DNA of 64,000 bases from assembly GCA_030340625.1 (NCBI GenBank), contig JAOPHQ010005419.1:259518-323517 (forward strand), given 5' to 3'. Below are positions 26,031 through 37,883 of the stretch, in pieces. This DNA comes from Merluccius polli (lineage: Eukaryota > Chordata > Actinopteri > Gadiformes > Merlucciidae). A program made the translations under genes and the position numbers. The notes beneath the pieces were generated by a model, which saw only the letters and a list, made by a program, of their open reading frames with translations, did not search any database and was not told where the DNA came from. Numbering within the stretch: position 1 is the first letter of the stretch; each line of letters starts with the position of its first letter.

Positions 26031-27670
26031 ACAGTCATTTTTTTATGGCAATAATGTTTTCTTTTCCAGATCTGTTGATGCCACACGATTGAGTCAGGTT
26101 CATCAGCCCTATGTGTCTCTGCAACAATCAATGATTTTCCGCAGTGCTATTGACTGATTATATTAATGACATTGTTGACTTATGGGTAGGTGGCAAAGAA
26201 AACGTGCTAACCAGTCAGCAACCAGGTCTTGGTAGAGCAGTCGTCAGAAGGTCAGAGATTGATTCATATGGATCTCTGGGAATAAATACATACAGAAATA
26301 AAACATAAATAAACACATCGGCATCGGAAATCTCCTTCTTTACTATGTTGTTTCCGCAGCACTTGAGGTTCATGCAACATTCATTGCTCACTGAAACGGT
26401 AAAAATGTCAACTGTCAAGCTCAACCTTAGGATCGTCATGTGAACTGCAAATGGAAAACAAAATAACCGCAGCCGCCTATGGTCACTTCCTGTTAGAGGA
26501 GTGATGGAGCGTCTTGGACACGCATGTGTTCGACCCAAACATAGCTGAGAGAGCCCTTTTCTCCCAAGTGTCAGTTCTGATGAACACCACCAATCCCATT
26601 ACAGTGTGGAGGGGACATGTTTGGATCCATAGAATTACTCCAATACTGGAGACTGCTGCGTAGCGTAGGAAAAGACGACCGGGAGGCCTACTACAGTGCA
26701 CCTGGGAAAATAAGATTTTTTCTTTTTTTTGTATGCATTAGAAATGGAGATTCATTTGTTGATTAATTCATGTGGGAAATGAATGTGATGTGAAATGTGA
26801 AGCAACCTGGGTCAGGTTAACGGTAACTGCAAAAAATAAATTCTAACCAGATACAAATGTTTGCCAACTATATACATTACTCATATGTATATAAAGAGTA
26901 TATTAAAGGACTACTACTACTACTACTGCTATTACGAGTACTACCACTACTGCTACCACAAAAGGTTTTACACCATGCGGGTCTTAACTGTTCTTTTTAC
27001 TAAATGCATATGTGGCTCGGTCCCCAATGCCTTTCCCCCCCTTAAAGCACCTCATACCTCATCTGTCCTCCATGGAAGTACACAGATGTGAAGTAGATTA
27101 TGCCCCCCTCTCTCTTTAGCCCTCCTCTTGCCTGCCGCTTCCCCCCCCCCCCCTCCTCTTTTCCAACTGCAAAGAAAGAAATCATTGAGTTCGAGGCAGC
27201 CCCTCTGGTCCAAATATGCCCTCCCCTCCTTAGTGCAGACGGGGGTTCGCAGGCAGCCACCCACTCCAGCCAACCCCTAATTGTTGTGCGTGAGTGTGTC
27301 TACATTTCTCCTTTGAAATGAAGAAGGGAACAGAGTGGGTATTAGCTCTCTGTGCTTGTGAATAACAACCCCCCCCCTCCCCAACTGCTGCTCGTTTTTC
27401 TTTCTTTCATTTGTTCTCTTAAATGTGGATGTAACTGAACCGGGGGAAAACTGTGGAAAGTTGGAACTAGGTAAGTGTTTTTTTTTTGTTTTGTTCGGTT
27501 TATTGCAGCTGTGAAAGCGTGATTAAATCTAAGGGTTTATACGGCACTAAAACACCTTTTCATGGTCTTACATTTTGTAAACAGATATTGGATTCTGATT
27601 TAGAAATTACTCTGTGCACACATACACATACTGTGCATGTGTGTGCTTGAATGCTAGGTACATGCTTGCA
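26031..27670. other. Intergenic, simple repeats only
   Basis: (CTA)n at 26910-26960 and poly-C runs at 27142-27153 and 27370-27377. No gene recognised. Confidence 0.5.
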
Positions 27671-27766
27671 TGTGTGTGTATGTGTGCATGATAGCATGCG
27701 TGTGTGTGTGTGTGCATTGTATGTGTGTGTGTGTGTGTGTGTGCGTGTGTGCGTGCGTGTGTGTCA
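27671..27766. repeat. (GT)n-rich tract
   Basis: Imperfect TG repeats with GC and CA interruptions. Confidence 0.9.
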
Positions 27767-28748
27767 GCATGCGTGTCTCTCTGGATTCTTTCGTCCCCAT
27801 CTTGATCCTACCATTATGCACTTCCAACATAATTTCACCACTTAACCCCTCATTGACCCTGCAAGGCCCAATCCACTTTGTTCTGAAAGCCCTTGTTGTC
27901 ATGGATACAAAGGATCGGTTGTGAGACACCTGGGTCCCGCACCTGTTGAGGTTAAGATACATGACGAGGCCAGGGGCAGGGGGGCTGTCAGGGCACACTA
28001 CCCTGACCTGCAACTGTCGAGTGAATCCATCTGACCTATTTATAGAACGCAGGTTGTTTGTTTTTTTTGTGCTGAGCTCTGATTGGTTTAGTCAGTGTAT
28101 GGAAACAAAGCATTTTAATTTGATCAAATGTAATGTGATGTGAGCATAGACTTATTCTGAGTGTATTTGTCAGTTCTAGTGGGCATTAGACTTTAACAGG
28201 CATAAAAAACATTTTTTTCTTAAAAATTGTTTAAATGTATTGGTTTTTCTAACATTTTATGTAAGAATATATACACATATTATTTTTTTGTATTATTACC
28301 ATACATGCAAAGACTTTCACACTACACTGTACTTCTCTGTACCAACATGACACTATTTATTTTGGCCCAAAAATAAAAAATACTCAAATTTCAACACACT
28401 TTGGTGTTGAAATTGGTAGAAGTAATAACAAGGCACCACATGTTATTCAGACAATGTCCAACTGTAGAGGGGAACCACAAGTTCAGTACAACCTCGGAGT
28501 GGAGGTTTTTCCCTTATGTGGACATGCTACGACGCCACTATGGGGACATGACTGCTCCTACTTAACCCACTTGACTTAACACTGGACCCTTTCCAGCAAA
28601 AACCCATACCTGCCAAACACAGGCACATTTAAAGTAAGCCACATGAAGACAGAGACGAGGGGAAAATATGCAGACATTTTCCAAAGACAAAGACATTTGC
28701 TTTTGCCAATTTCAGATTAAGGGAAGCATGGATGTGCCTGGCAGGGCT

Positions 28749-28751
28749 TTT

Positions 28752-28839
<88 letters not shown>
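28749..28839. repeat. (GA)n microsatellite
   Basis: About 45 GA units with one early AAAG interruption. Confidence 0.95.
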
Positions 28840-28840
<1 letters not shown>

Positions 28841-31748
28841 CTTCATGTCATCATTAATTTATTGCTTTATTATTGAACACAGATGCAAGTAGCTTTAATT
28901 TACAGTAAACAGTTTCTGCATTTGCAGTTTCTGCATTATATTTTGTTGTTTTGCATGTCATAAGAATTTAGACTGGAATCCAATCAATAGGGCTTGTACA
29001 TCAACATGCATCATTGTGTTGGCGAAACCCATATTGAGAGGATGTTAGTTCTAACTCATGTGAGTTGCAGTACTGTTAAATCCTAAATCAACACAAATAT
29101 ATCGTAACCATAAACAATGCCCCAAAAAACATTACTACTAACATAATAACCAACATGTAAATGTTCCTGTGCTTCCAAAATGGAGGCAGTATTGACATTT
29201 ATATTAGAATAAAGTTTCCTGTGTACTGTTACCCATGCTTCGAGGGGCTCTTGAAGGGAAATTTGACAATCACAACCTCATAGCAGATTCAGATTCACCC
29301 TGTTTGTCGCCTTTGCAAATCATTCTTTACAAGATAAAAATGCTAAAAAAAAAAGCGGCTAGCAGCAGAAGCATAGGCCATCCTACAGATATAGTATACT
29401 GTATGTACATGACGGCTTGGCCGCTTGGCTAGCTAGCACAGTACATCGCTAGCATGGATGGATGGGAGCCTACTTGTTTGGGAGTCTGTGGTAGAGCAGG
29501 AAGACATGTGCATGTGTGTTGTAGCCGATCAGGGCTGGCTCTGTAGATATGTGTGGAGAGAGCAGTTAGTTTGAGAGCTCCTTTTTATTAGGTGAGCAGT
29601 GGTTCTACAATAAATGAAACTAATTTGAATGTGCTGACTGACATACACAGACTGACAGATAGCACTGGTTTCGCCCCCTCTCTGGTCCCAATGTCTTGCT
29701 GTTCTGGGAAATTAGATATGTGACATTTCAATTATCCTGCCATTTTAACCTAATTATATCATTATTTTCTGTCTCACAAATAACTATCATTATTTCATTA
29801 TATTAATCATCTGCCTGCCATGTTAGATGACTATGAAGAAAACTAGTCTGAGAGATCATGCAAAAAAAAAGTACTGACATTTTGTACAACACCCTTATTT
29901 CTGAGCTGTGTACGCAATTTGAGTAAGCAACTTACTTTTAAAGGGTTCATTCTCTTTACAAGGTTTCTGAGGTCACCATTCAGAGTTATTAAAACCAGAG
30001 AGCCCAGGAGTAGCCAAAAGTTGTGTGTTTACGACTTAAGGACACAGCAGAGCATCTATAAATAAACAGACTCTTCTTACAGGGTCTGTCCAATTAATAC
30101 ACACCACTGGCATTGGTACCGTCACATCTATGTCCCATCGGTTCACCACTGAACGATGGGATTCAGCAAATACGAGACAAGACTGGTGGTTTTGCAGTTC
30201 TGCTGTGAAAGGCATCTGACTTTGTTACTTCAGTCAGGAGGACTCTAAAAAGAAAAACACATAAAAATGGGACTAAACTGCCAAACGTCTCCTCTGGTTC
30301 TGTGGACTTTGGGTCCGAGTGCAGTTCCAGATGTCGAAGACCACAATAATGAGGACGGATGGCGGATGCACAAGCAGTGACGGAAAACAGCTGAATTGTG
30401 TTTGCTTTTTGACTGCTATGACAAGATGGCTACTTACCATTAAAAAAAAAAAATTGTGACAAAGAAAAAAAAAACTTTTACATACAGCGCACAGAAATTC
30501 AACAAAGGCAGCTCAGCCTCCGAAAAACGGTTGCAGCATTGGATTATGTCCATTTTTCAAACAATTCAAGCCAATGTTGTGTCCAAGAATCCTTCTAATC
30601 CAATGCACATTTAATAGGATTATAGAGCCATTCGATTACACCCATCCACAATAGCAACAATAGTCATCAAGAACTAGAATAGATGAGTAAAAGTGAAATT
30701 CCTCGCATCCCTCGCTCGTTTCCGGATATCGTCTCTATGAAAGCGAACTCTCATCTCATAAATGGCGCACTGTACAAACGGGCTGACGCTAACTCATTCA
30801 TTCCTTCATCCTTGTTCCACTTTTCAGTTCCACCTGCTTTTAAAGGAGCCATTGTGCTATTGTTTGATGCCATTGTTTGAACTTTGAATCAGAGGGCCTC
30901 GGTGGTCTGCTGGCGTCGATCCTCAAGGTAACGAAGTCCTCGAACAATTAGACGTTTGTTATCCCTCCATTGATTTCGCTTCTAATGCAGTGCAGCAGCC
31001 AGTAAACAATCAAACAACACAGAGTGATTGTGGACTGAAATTGAGTCTGAAATTTCTTTGAGAGTCTTTTGAACGATGTGTGAAATGTCCCAAAAACACT
31101 TAATTTTCTAAAGTGCACATACTCCAAGTGTGCATTAATGCAAGAATGCAGCTTGCCTGAGTGTTTCATCTTTCTCTGTTATCACAGTAATTCTAGCTTG
31201 TTAACGATGTGCGTTTCAACATGAGGGCTGAGCATTCGAAAAAAGGCCATCAAACGAATTAGAATGAATCCACTTAAAAGAGACTACAAACCAGTGACAC
31301 TGACAGAAAATGTTCATTGAATAACCATTAGACATTTGTTAAATAATAATGGATCGGACCAGCCTATAGGAGGTGCAGTGGAAGTGGCCTCACATATTGG
31401 GGCAATAAACACTGCAGACGCTCTTCGGCTCGGCCGGCTCCAATCATGTAAACATTACGCCACAGTGTTTATGGCCGATGAGCCAGTGTGCTGAGTGGCA
31501 ATGCCGGGATTATTTAATAAGGTGCTACCGGACAAATGAGGTCCGCTTCCTATACTCTCATTACTGCTCCATGTCGTTCTGGGACAGAGAGTTGAATCAT
31601 CTTTTTAATGAAGCCTGCAGGGTTATACACCACGTCCATGCATTTTACTCCCCCTTTCATTTCACTGCTACGTGTAGAGGGAGAGTGAAGGGAAATTACT
31701 GTTTTGAAGCCTAGTTAAGGATTCAAGACAGGGGACACATTGTGTTAT
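28840..31748. other. Intergenic or 5' region of the Ser/Pro-rich gene
   Basis: Unique DNA with no recognised coding exon. The non-coding first exon of the Ser/Pro-rich gene probably lies here. The segment 31340-31720 is non-repetitive, with CCAATCATGTAAACATTACG, and is a candidate conserved or regulatory region. Confidence 0.4.
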
Positions 31749-31954
31749 TTGTTGTTCTAACTATTGCATCTTTCTGTATGTAAAGCGGTGTTGTGCACCA
31801 TTTGACTTACAGTAAGCACACTTACTGAGTCAAGTGTGGTTGCTGTTGTGCTTTGTATTATAACCCAGCGAATAGATTTCAATGAGCATCCGAACTGTAC
31901 CTATTTCTCAAGTGCCACTTAAGCTAGCTAACTTCTTCTTCTCTCCAGGTCACC
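31749..31954 (+). promoter_or_regulatory. 3' part of a 5'-UTR intron and start-codon acceptor of the Ser/Pro-rich gene
   Basis: A pyrimidine tract ending aacttcttcttctctccag lies at about 31930-31948, and GTCACC then precedes the ATG at 31955. This looks like an intron joining an unseen non-coding first exon to the coding exon. I cannot locate the promoter. Confidence 0.5.
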
Positions 31955-32462
31955 ATGTGGCGTCGGATGCTTTGCATCTTCATGTGGGTGTCCACGGTGA
32001 AACCAATCCTAGGCCAAAGTAGCGATGACGACTGGGGCTCAGGCGTGGATATCGCCATGCCCGCGATGGCTGGCAACACCTCCATGACGGCTGTGACAGA
32101 ACTTCTGAGAATGACAGACAGCCATGTGATGGTTTCACCAGCGCCAATGGGTCCATTACCACCACCGTCACTATCCTCACCTTCCTCATCACCGCCATCA
32201 TCACCATCACTAAATCCACCAACATCAGCACAATCACTATTCCCACCGTCATCACCATCACAATCACCACCAATGCAATCGTCATCATCATCACCACCAT
32301 CACCACTTTTACTATCACTACCGCCACCATCATCGAGACAACCACCATCATCCTCTTCACAGCCATCACCATCACCGTCCCCATCACTACCGCCACCATC
32401 ACTACCACCATCACTACCACCATCACTACCACCATCATCATTACCACCATTATCACCGTCCC

Positions 32463-32521
<59 letters not shown>

Positions 32522-32909
32522 CCACCATCACTATCACCGTCCCCATCATCATCATCAGCACTAACAGCATCATCACCACCAACACCATCATCATCATCAC
32601 CAGCATCACCTTCACCTCCACCATCGCCACAATCATCACCACCACCATCATCGCCACCATTGTTACAACAACCAGCACTACCATCATCATCACCACCACC
32701 ACAACCCTCATCACTACCACCACCACCATCATCATCATCACCACTACCACCATCACAACCAACAATGCTTTTACCTGCAACAATGTCACCATCCCCGGCA
32801 CCATCATCATCACCACCACAACCCTCATCCCTACCACCACCACCATCACAACCAACAACGCTTTTACCTGCAACAATGTCACCACCCCCGGCACCATCAT
32901 CATCACCAC

Positions 32910-32965
<56 letters not shown>

Positions 32966-33596
32966 CAACCCTCATCCCTACCACCAACACCATCACAACC
33001 AACAACGCTTTTACCTGCAACAATGTCACCACCACCGGCACCATCATCATCACCACCGGCACCATCATCACCATCACCACCACCACAACCCTCATCCCTA
33101 CCACCACCAACATCACAACCAACAACGCTTTTACCTGCAACAATGTCACCACCACCGGCACCATCATCATCACCACCACCATCATCACCATCACCACCAC
33201 CACAATCCTCATCACTACCACCACCACCACAACCCTCATCACTACTACCACCACCATCACAACCAACAACGCTTTTACCTGCAACAATGTCACCACCACA
33301 TGCACCATCACAAACAATAACACCTTCATCAACATCACAAACAATACCACCGTCATCTCCATCACAAACAATACCACCATCACCATCACCACCATCTGCA
33401 CCATCACAAACAATACCACCATCATCAACATCACAAACAATACCACCGTCATCTCCATCACAAACAATACCACCATCATCATCACCACCACCGGCTCCAT
33501 CACAAACACCACCATCATCATCACCACCATCTGCACCATCACAAACAATACCACCATCATCATCACCACCGCCATCATCACCATTACAAACAACAC

Positions 33597-33655
<59 letters not shown>

Positions 33656-34199
33656 CAACCAACAGTGCCATCACCTGCACCATCATCACCATCCTCATTA
33701 CCATTACTATCATCATCACGATCACCAACATCATCACTATCACCATCATCACCACCACCACCATCACAAACACCACCACCATCATTATCTGCACCATCTC
33801 AACCAACATCATCACCATCACCACAATCATCACCACCATCACCATCACAAACACCACCACCATCATTATCTGCACCATCACAACCAACAACATCACCATC
33901 ACCACAATCATCATCACCACCATCACCATCACAAACACCACCACCATCATTATCTGCACCATCACAACCAACATCATCACCATCACCACAATCATCATCA
34001 CCACCATCACCACAATTAACATCAACACCATCACAACCAACATCATCACCATCACTGCAATCATCATCACCACAATTAACATCAACACCATCACAACCAA
34101 CACCAATATCAACACCTTCGCAAACAACACAACAAACACAAACACAACCAACACCATCACCTGCACTATCATCACCGCCACCATCACCATCACCATCAC

Positions 34200-34243
<44 letters not shown>

Positions 34244-34608
34244 CCACCATCACCATCACCATCCTCATTTCAATCACTATCCTCACTGCTCCACGAGGCC
34301 CCATCAGACGCGTGCTTGGTCCACTTCAACACCAAGACCCGGGTCTCGGCTCGATGGCTCAAGGCCCAGGAGGAAGAGCTGGCATACATGAGAGCCATCC
34401 AGCATGGCAACCAGGCCATAATGGAGAACCTGGTGCAGTATGTGAGTGCGGAGGTGGGGGAGCAGCGCTACGAGGCCATCATCCAGGAAAATATCGTGGG
34501 AATTAAGGAGGACCACGCGAGCTGCCAAGAGGCTACTCAGAAGGCCCTGGATGACCTGGAGAAGCAACTAGAGGGGGACGTCATGGAAACACTCACAGCG
34601 ATGCAGAA
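31955..34608 (+). CDS. Ser/Pro-rich protein, coding exon 1 (signal peptide, triplet-repeat tract, most of C-terminal domain)
   Basis: The exon runs from the ATG to a gtaagt donor at 34609 and is open for 2654 bases in one frame. The N-terminal part (31955-32139) and the C-terminal part (about 34286-34608) use mixed, GC-rich codons. Between them Ser is almost always TCA and Pro almost always CCA. Despite many imperfect repeats, the reading phase never shifts between the two normal segments. That argues for a maintained coding frame rather than an intronic satellite. Confidence 0.8.
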
Positions 34609-35409
34609 GTAAGTGGTCAGCGAGGCAAAACTTGGCATGCGTCATGTTCTGAGAAAGTAGAAAGGCAGTGAGGCATCTCTCAAATATTTAAGTCCTTTGA
34701 TTTTATACCTTCTCTTCTCTTTTTGTAAATATATCCTTTTTTCATAACCTTTTCTTTTCCTTCTCTTCGTTTTGTCCACCATGAAACCACAAGCCTCGAG
34801 ACTCACCTATTGCTTTGTATCACCTTTCAACGGGATACTCTTTCTCACTGACACTCTGCTCTGACAACCTCTGACACACATACCAAACGTGTTATGTACC
34901 ATAGTGTTTTTCCTACCCTGTCTCGCTCAATGACAGCAACTGTTTGCTTTTACTGTTGTACCGTAACGCTTCCCTTGTTCAGTATACTCTTCTCCCACAC
35001 ATACATTCTCTACATATGCCGCCGTTCTCTCTCTCTCTCTTTCTCCCCCCTACTTGGATCCTGTCTAGTCTGCGCCACTCACTGCAAATGTTTATTTTCC
35101 TCAGTGAACTGTAACGTTTTCCGGTCAACTCCACACACGATATATACATCTGCGGCTGTTCTCTCTTTCTACGTCTCTTCTCTCTCTCTCTCCATACCTC
35201 CTCGGTGCACCCCTCTCGCCCAGCGAGGCGTTGACTGGCGTCTGTTTGTTTTTTCCCGCCGCAGGATCCGCGAGGAGTCGGCGACCTTTGAAGGCATGCG
35301 CCGCACCGTGGCCGACATCGCCGGCAGACTGGAGCTCTCGGTGCCGTCGCTGCAGGCGTCGTTCACCAAAAAGATCAGGAACACGGCTCTCCGCCGCTCC
35401 CGTGGCTGA
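31955..35409 (+). CDS. Unnamed secreted Ser/Pro-rich (mucin-like) protein with helical C-terminal domain, two coding exons
   Basis: Coding exons 31955-34608 and 35265-35409 join across a gtaagt...cccgccgcag intron (phase 2) to give 932 aa. The ATG sits in a good context (CACCATGTGG), six bases after a ctctccag acceptor, so a 5' non-coding exon must lie upstream. Residues 1-20 look like a signal peptide (hydrophobic MLCIFMWVSTV). Residues 22-32 are acidic with a Ser-Gly (SSDDDWGSGVD), like a glycosaminoglycan attachment site, and NTS near residue 40 is an N-glycosylation sequon. Residues about 62-777 are nearly all Ser and Pro, with Thr, Gln and Ala, and are rich in potential O-glycosylation sites. 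Residues 778-932 have normal composition, look helical and amphipathic, contain Cys 787 and Cys 857, and end in basic RNTALRRSRG. There is no membrane segment. I do not recognise the family. Secretion is inferred; the function is unknown. The gene lies upstream of chrna2 on the same strand. Confidence 0.8.
32140..34285 (+). repeat. Coding TCA/CCA trinucleotide-repeat tract with higher-order modules
   Basis: About 2.1 kb of triplets dominated by TCA and CCA, encoding Ser/Pro. Four pure (TCA)n runs of about 15-20 codons lie near 32465-32520, 32910-32967, 33597-33655 and 34198-34243. Larger modules sit on top. A block with LLPATMSP occurs five times between about 32767 and 33300. SQTIPPS blocks fill 33310-33570. 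A block with SQTPPPSLSAPSQPT occurs three times at about 33765-34000. The array therefore grew both by triplet slippage and by duplication of segments of about 100 bp. Confidence 0.9.
35265..35409 (+). CDS. Ser/Pro-rich protein, terminal coding exon
   Basis: The exon follows the acceptor ttttttcccgccgcag and completes the split Lys codon, then reads 47 residues (IREESATFEGMRR... to RRSRG) to the TGA at 35407-35409. Heptad-like spacing of hydrophobic residues (VADIAGRLELSVPSL) continues the helical character of the end of exon 1. This joining is in phase and there is no competing acceptor nearby. Confidence 0.8.
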
Positions 35410-35423
35410 GGGAGAAGTGAAAG

Positions 35424-35520
35424 AATGAGTCAGTGAGTGAGTGAGTAAATGGACTAATGAATGAGTGTGTAAATGAGTGAGTGAGTGAATTAATGAGTGA
35501 GTGAGTGAACGAATGAGTGT
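35424..35520 (+). repeat. (GTGA)n-like tetranucleotide repeat in 3' UTR
   Basis: Degenerate GAGT/GTGA tetramers start right after the stop codon of the Ser/Pro-rich gene, in its presumed 3' UTR. Confidence 0.7.
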
Positions 35521-35850
35521 TGGAGATGTTGCACAATGCTCACAATCCCTGTCTGGAAGGAGGATTGTGTTGCATCTGATTGGCAGATGTCTGTAAAGAG
35601 GAAATGTTGAATACATCAAAAGGAACGGTTATAATTGTACACAATGTCCCATTGTGGCAATGGAGAGGTCACATTTTTTGCATTAGCCTTGTGGCCTGCA
35701 TAATGCAGGCGGTGCATGTGTGTGTGTGTGTGTGTGTGGGGGGGGGAGGGTTTCACAATGGAAGAGTGGAAAAACTTTGGACATGGAAGTCAACGTCAAC
35801 ATCTTGACTTGAATTGAATTGGCAGTGAGATTATGCAGCTTAAAAAAAAG

Positions 35851-35856
35851 AATAAA
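35851..35856 (+). terminator. Candidate polyadenylation signal AATAAA for the Ser/Pro-rich gene
   Basis: AATAAA occurs 442 bases after the stop codon. Further AATAAA hexamers at 36691 and 36808 are alternatives. No transcript evidence is available to choose between them. Confidence 0.4.
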
Positions 35857-36920
35857 ACCATCATTTTCCATATCGCAGTTGGAAAACAAGCCTCCCAAGA
35901 GTGACTTAAAGCCATGACAGTAGAATTTTCCAAATGTACATTTATGAATACAATAGGATCACACTCTCCCTCAAGGCATTTTACTGAATTCAGTTACGCC
36001 AGACAGACAGTACATGCTAGGATCCACTATGGTGCTCTTCTTATGATTAATTTCTGCCCCATTGTATGCCAGTAAAGTCCAAACAGAGAGAAAGTCAGTT
36101 GATAAATCAGCAGCAGTGATAGGGACATCTGGCTTCAAGGGGCAGGATGGCGGCCAGGATGAGCTCATGAGTCAAGATGTTTAAGAAGTAGCCTGTGAAT
36201 ATAGCACTCGAGGGAGAGCTAGGACTTGCTTCGGCTACAGGGGCTGGGAAATGAGGGGAGATGTGCTTAGTGTTGTTGGTCAGTTGTTCACGTAGCTCTA
36301 GTACTCCCCCTTGCAATGTCTATGAGATAAACACAATTCTACTATTTTATTACAAAATGAGTGACATCAGATGACATTCAGGGTGAATATAATTGTCACA
36401 AGAAAAAAAAAAGAAGATATATATATGTAAACATCTACCAACCATGTTTTTACGATCAAATAGTTTATCAGGTGGTCAAAATCAATATCTATTTTCTTTT
36501 TTTTACAAAAGGATGCATCGTTTTCAAATTGCATTGACTTAAATGTCAAGTGAATCTTAACTTCCTGATTGCCTTTACTGAACTAGACAGAGATATAAGT
36601 TTGGTGTCATTATACAAATGTTTTTTAAAATGTATGTTGTTGTTGATATGTGGCGATACATTGCACATACATTGTTATTCTGTGTCAAGCAATAAAGTGG
36701 ACAGGAGTTTTGCTAAATGACCCCCTCTCTGGGCAGCATTAGTCAAAACTCTTTTTAGAAGTGTGAATATCTGTCTATTCATCTTGTAATAAGAAAGGAG
36801 GGGAAGAAATAAAGTTGAAATAAGAAATACTTTGAACAAGTGTGTGTTATTCATTTGGCAACGCCTATATCAATTAGCCTAATTGATATTTAAAAAAGTG
36901 ATATTGTGCCTCTGTTCGTT
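35857..36920. other. Intergenic stretch, no gene seen
   Basis: AT-rich DNA with a short (TG)n/poly-G run at 35718-35748 and an (AT)-rich patch at 36418-36427. It may include distal 3' UTR of the upstream gene (AATAAA at 36691 and 36808). No open frame resembles a protein. Confidence 0.5.
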
Positions 36921-37280
36921 GCTTCACTATTCATTTAGTAGTCACAGAGTAGACCAGTAGACCAGAGCTTCACTATTCATTTAGTAGACACCGAGTAGAC
37001 CAGTAGACCAGAGCTTCACTATTCACTTAGTAGACACAGAGTAGACCAGTAGACCAGAGCTTCACTATTCATTTAGGAGACACAGAGTAGACCAGTAGAC
37101 CAGAGCTTCACTATTCACTTAGTAGTCACAGAGTAGACCAGAGCTTCACTATTCACTTAGTATACACAGAGTAGACCAGTAGACCAGAGCTTCACTATTC
37201 ACTTAGTAGACACAGAGTAGACCAGTAGACCAGAGCTTCACTATTCATTTAGGAGACACAGAGTAGACCAGTAGACCAGG
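36921..37280. repeat. 46-bp minisatellite, 8 copies, upstream of chrna2
   Basis: Copies start at 36921, 36967, 37013, 37059, 37105, 37143, 37189 and 37235. All have a period of 46 bp except the copy at 37105, which is 38 bp. Each copy begins GCTTCACTATTCA and ends with a doubled GTAGACCA. The array ends about 370 bp before the candidate TATA box of chrna2. Confidence 0.9.
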
Positions 37281-37649
37281 AGGAGTGAACACACAGTGTC
37301 TACGTGCAGAGAGAGGAGCCTGCATTAGGTGTAGCCACAGTCACAGGCCCTGCAGATGTGTGAAGGGGAGACACGGCCGTCTGTGCTGCACCCATTACAG
37401 ACCCGTCTATAAAACACAACCAAGCGGCCCTACATGGACTCATGAAAATGTTAAAAGGTAATTAAATGTTTGAAAGCGAGAAGGAGGCCTACAATTAGTC
37501 CCAAAAGCCCGAGTTTTAAAAAAAAGCGATCGGCCGAAGTCCCCCGAAGTGATTCGGGCGAACGCGAACTCACCCGAAGTGATGACGATGACGATGACGA
37601 CGCCGCGCGCGCGCCGCGTCGCCTTCCAACGGTTTTCCCCGCCCACCGT

Positions 37650-37656
37650 TATAAAG
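37650..37656 (+). promoter_or_regulatory. Candidate TATA box of chrna2 within CpG-rich DNA
   Basis: TATAAAG lies about 155 bases before the chrna2 ATG, in a CpG-rich patch (about 37535-37850) with GACGACGCCGCGCGCG-type sequence. Its position would suit a transcript with a short 5' UTR. This is a sequence inference only. Confidence 0.4.
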
Positions 37657-37810
37657 AGGCGAGGTGTGTCCCAGTAATGGCTCCGCTGGTTCGGCTCGTC
37701 CCGGCGCGCCTCCCCAGCCACGAAGATGACCCGTCTGCACCGCGCTGCTCCCCTCCAAGACCACACGCTGCTCCCGGTCCTCCCGTCCTCCTCCTCCACC
37801 GGCGGGCATT

Positions 37811-37883
37811 ATGGGATGCGGACGCGACCACCTGTTCTCGGCGCGGACGGTCGTTTTCTGGTGCCTGCTGTTGTACGACTCAA
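37811..37883 (+). CDS. chrna2: chrna2 coding exon 1 (signal peptide)
   Basis: Encodes MGCGRDHLFSARTVVFWCLL and a few more residues up to a gtaagt donor at 37884 (phase 1). It is the only ATG in a CpG-rich leader that opens onto a hydrophobic signal core. Joining to exon 2 gives DSSIACNEEV, so cleavage probably falls close to Cys-Asn-Glu. Confidence 0.9.

Noticed and set aside
31980..34304. 774-aa Met/Val open frame on the minus strand
   Set aside because: It is the complement of the TCA/CCA triplet tract (ATG/GTG words). It has no normal-composition segment and no splice support.
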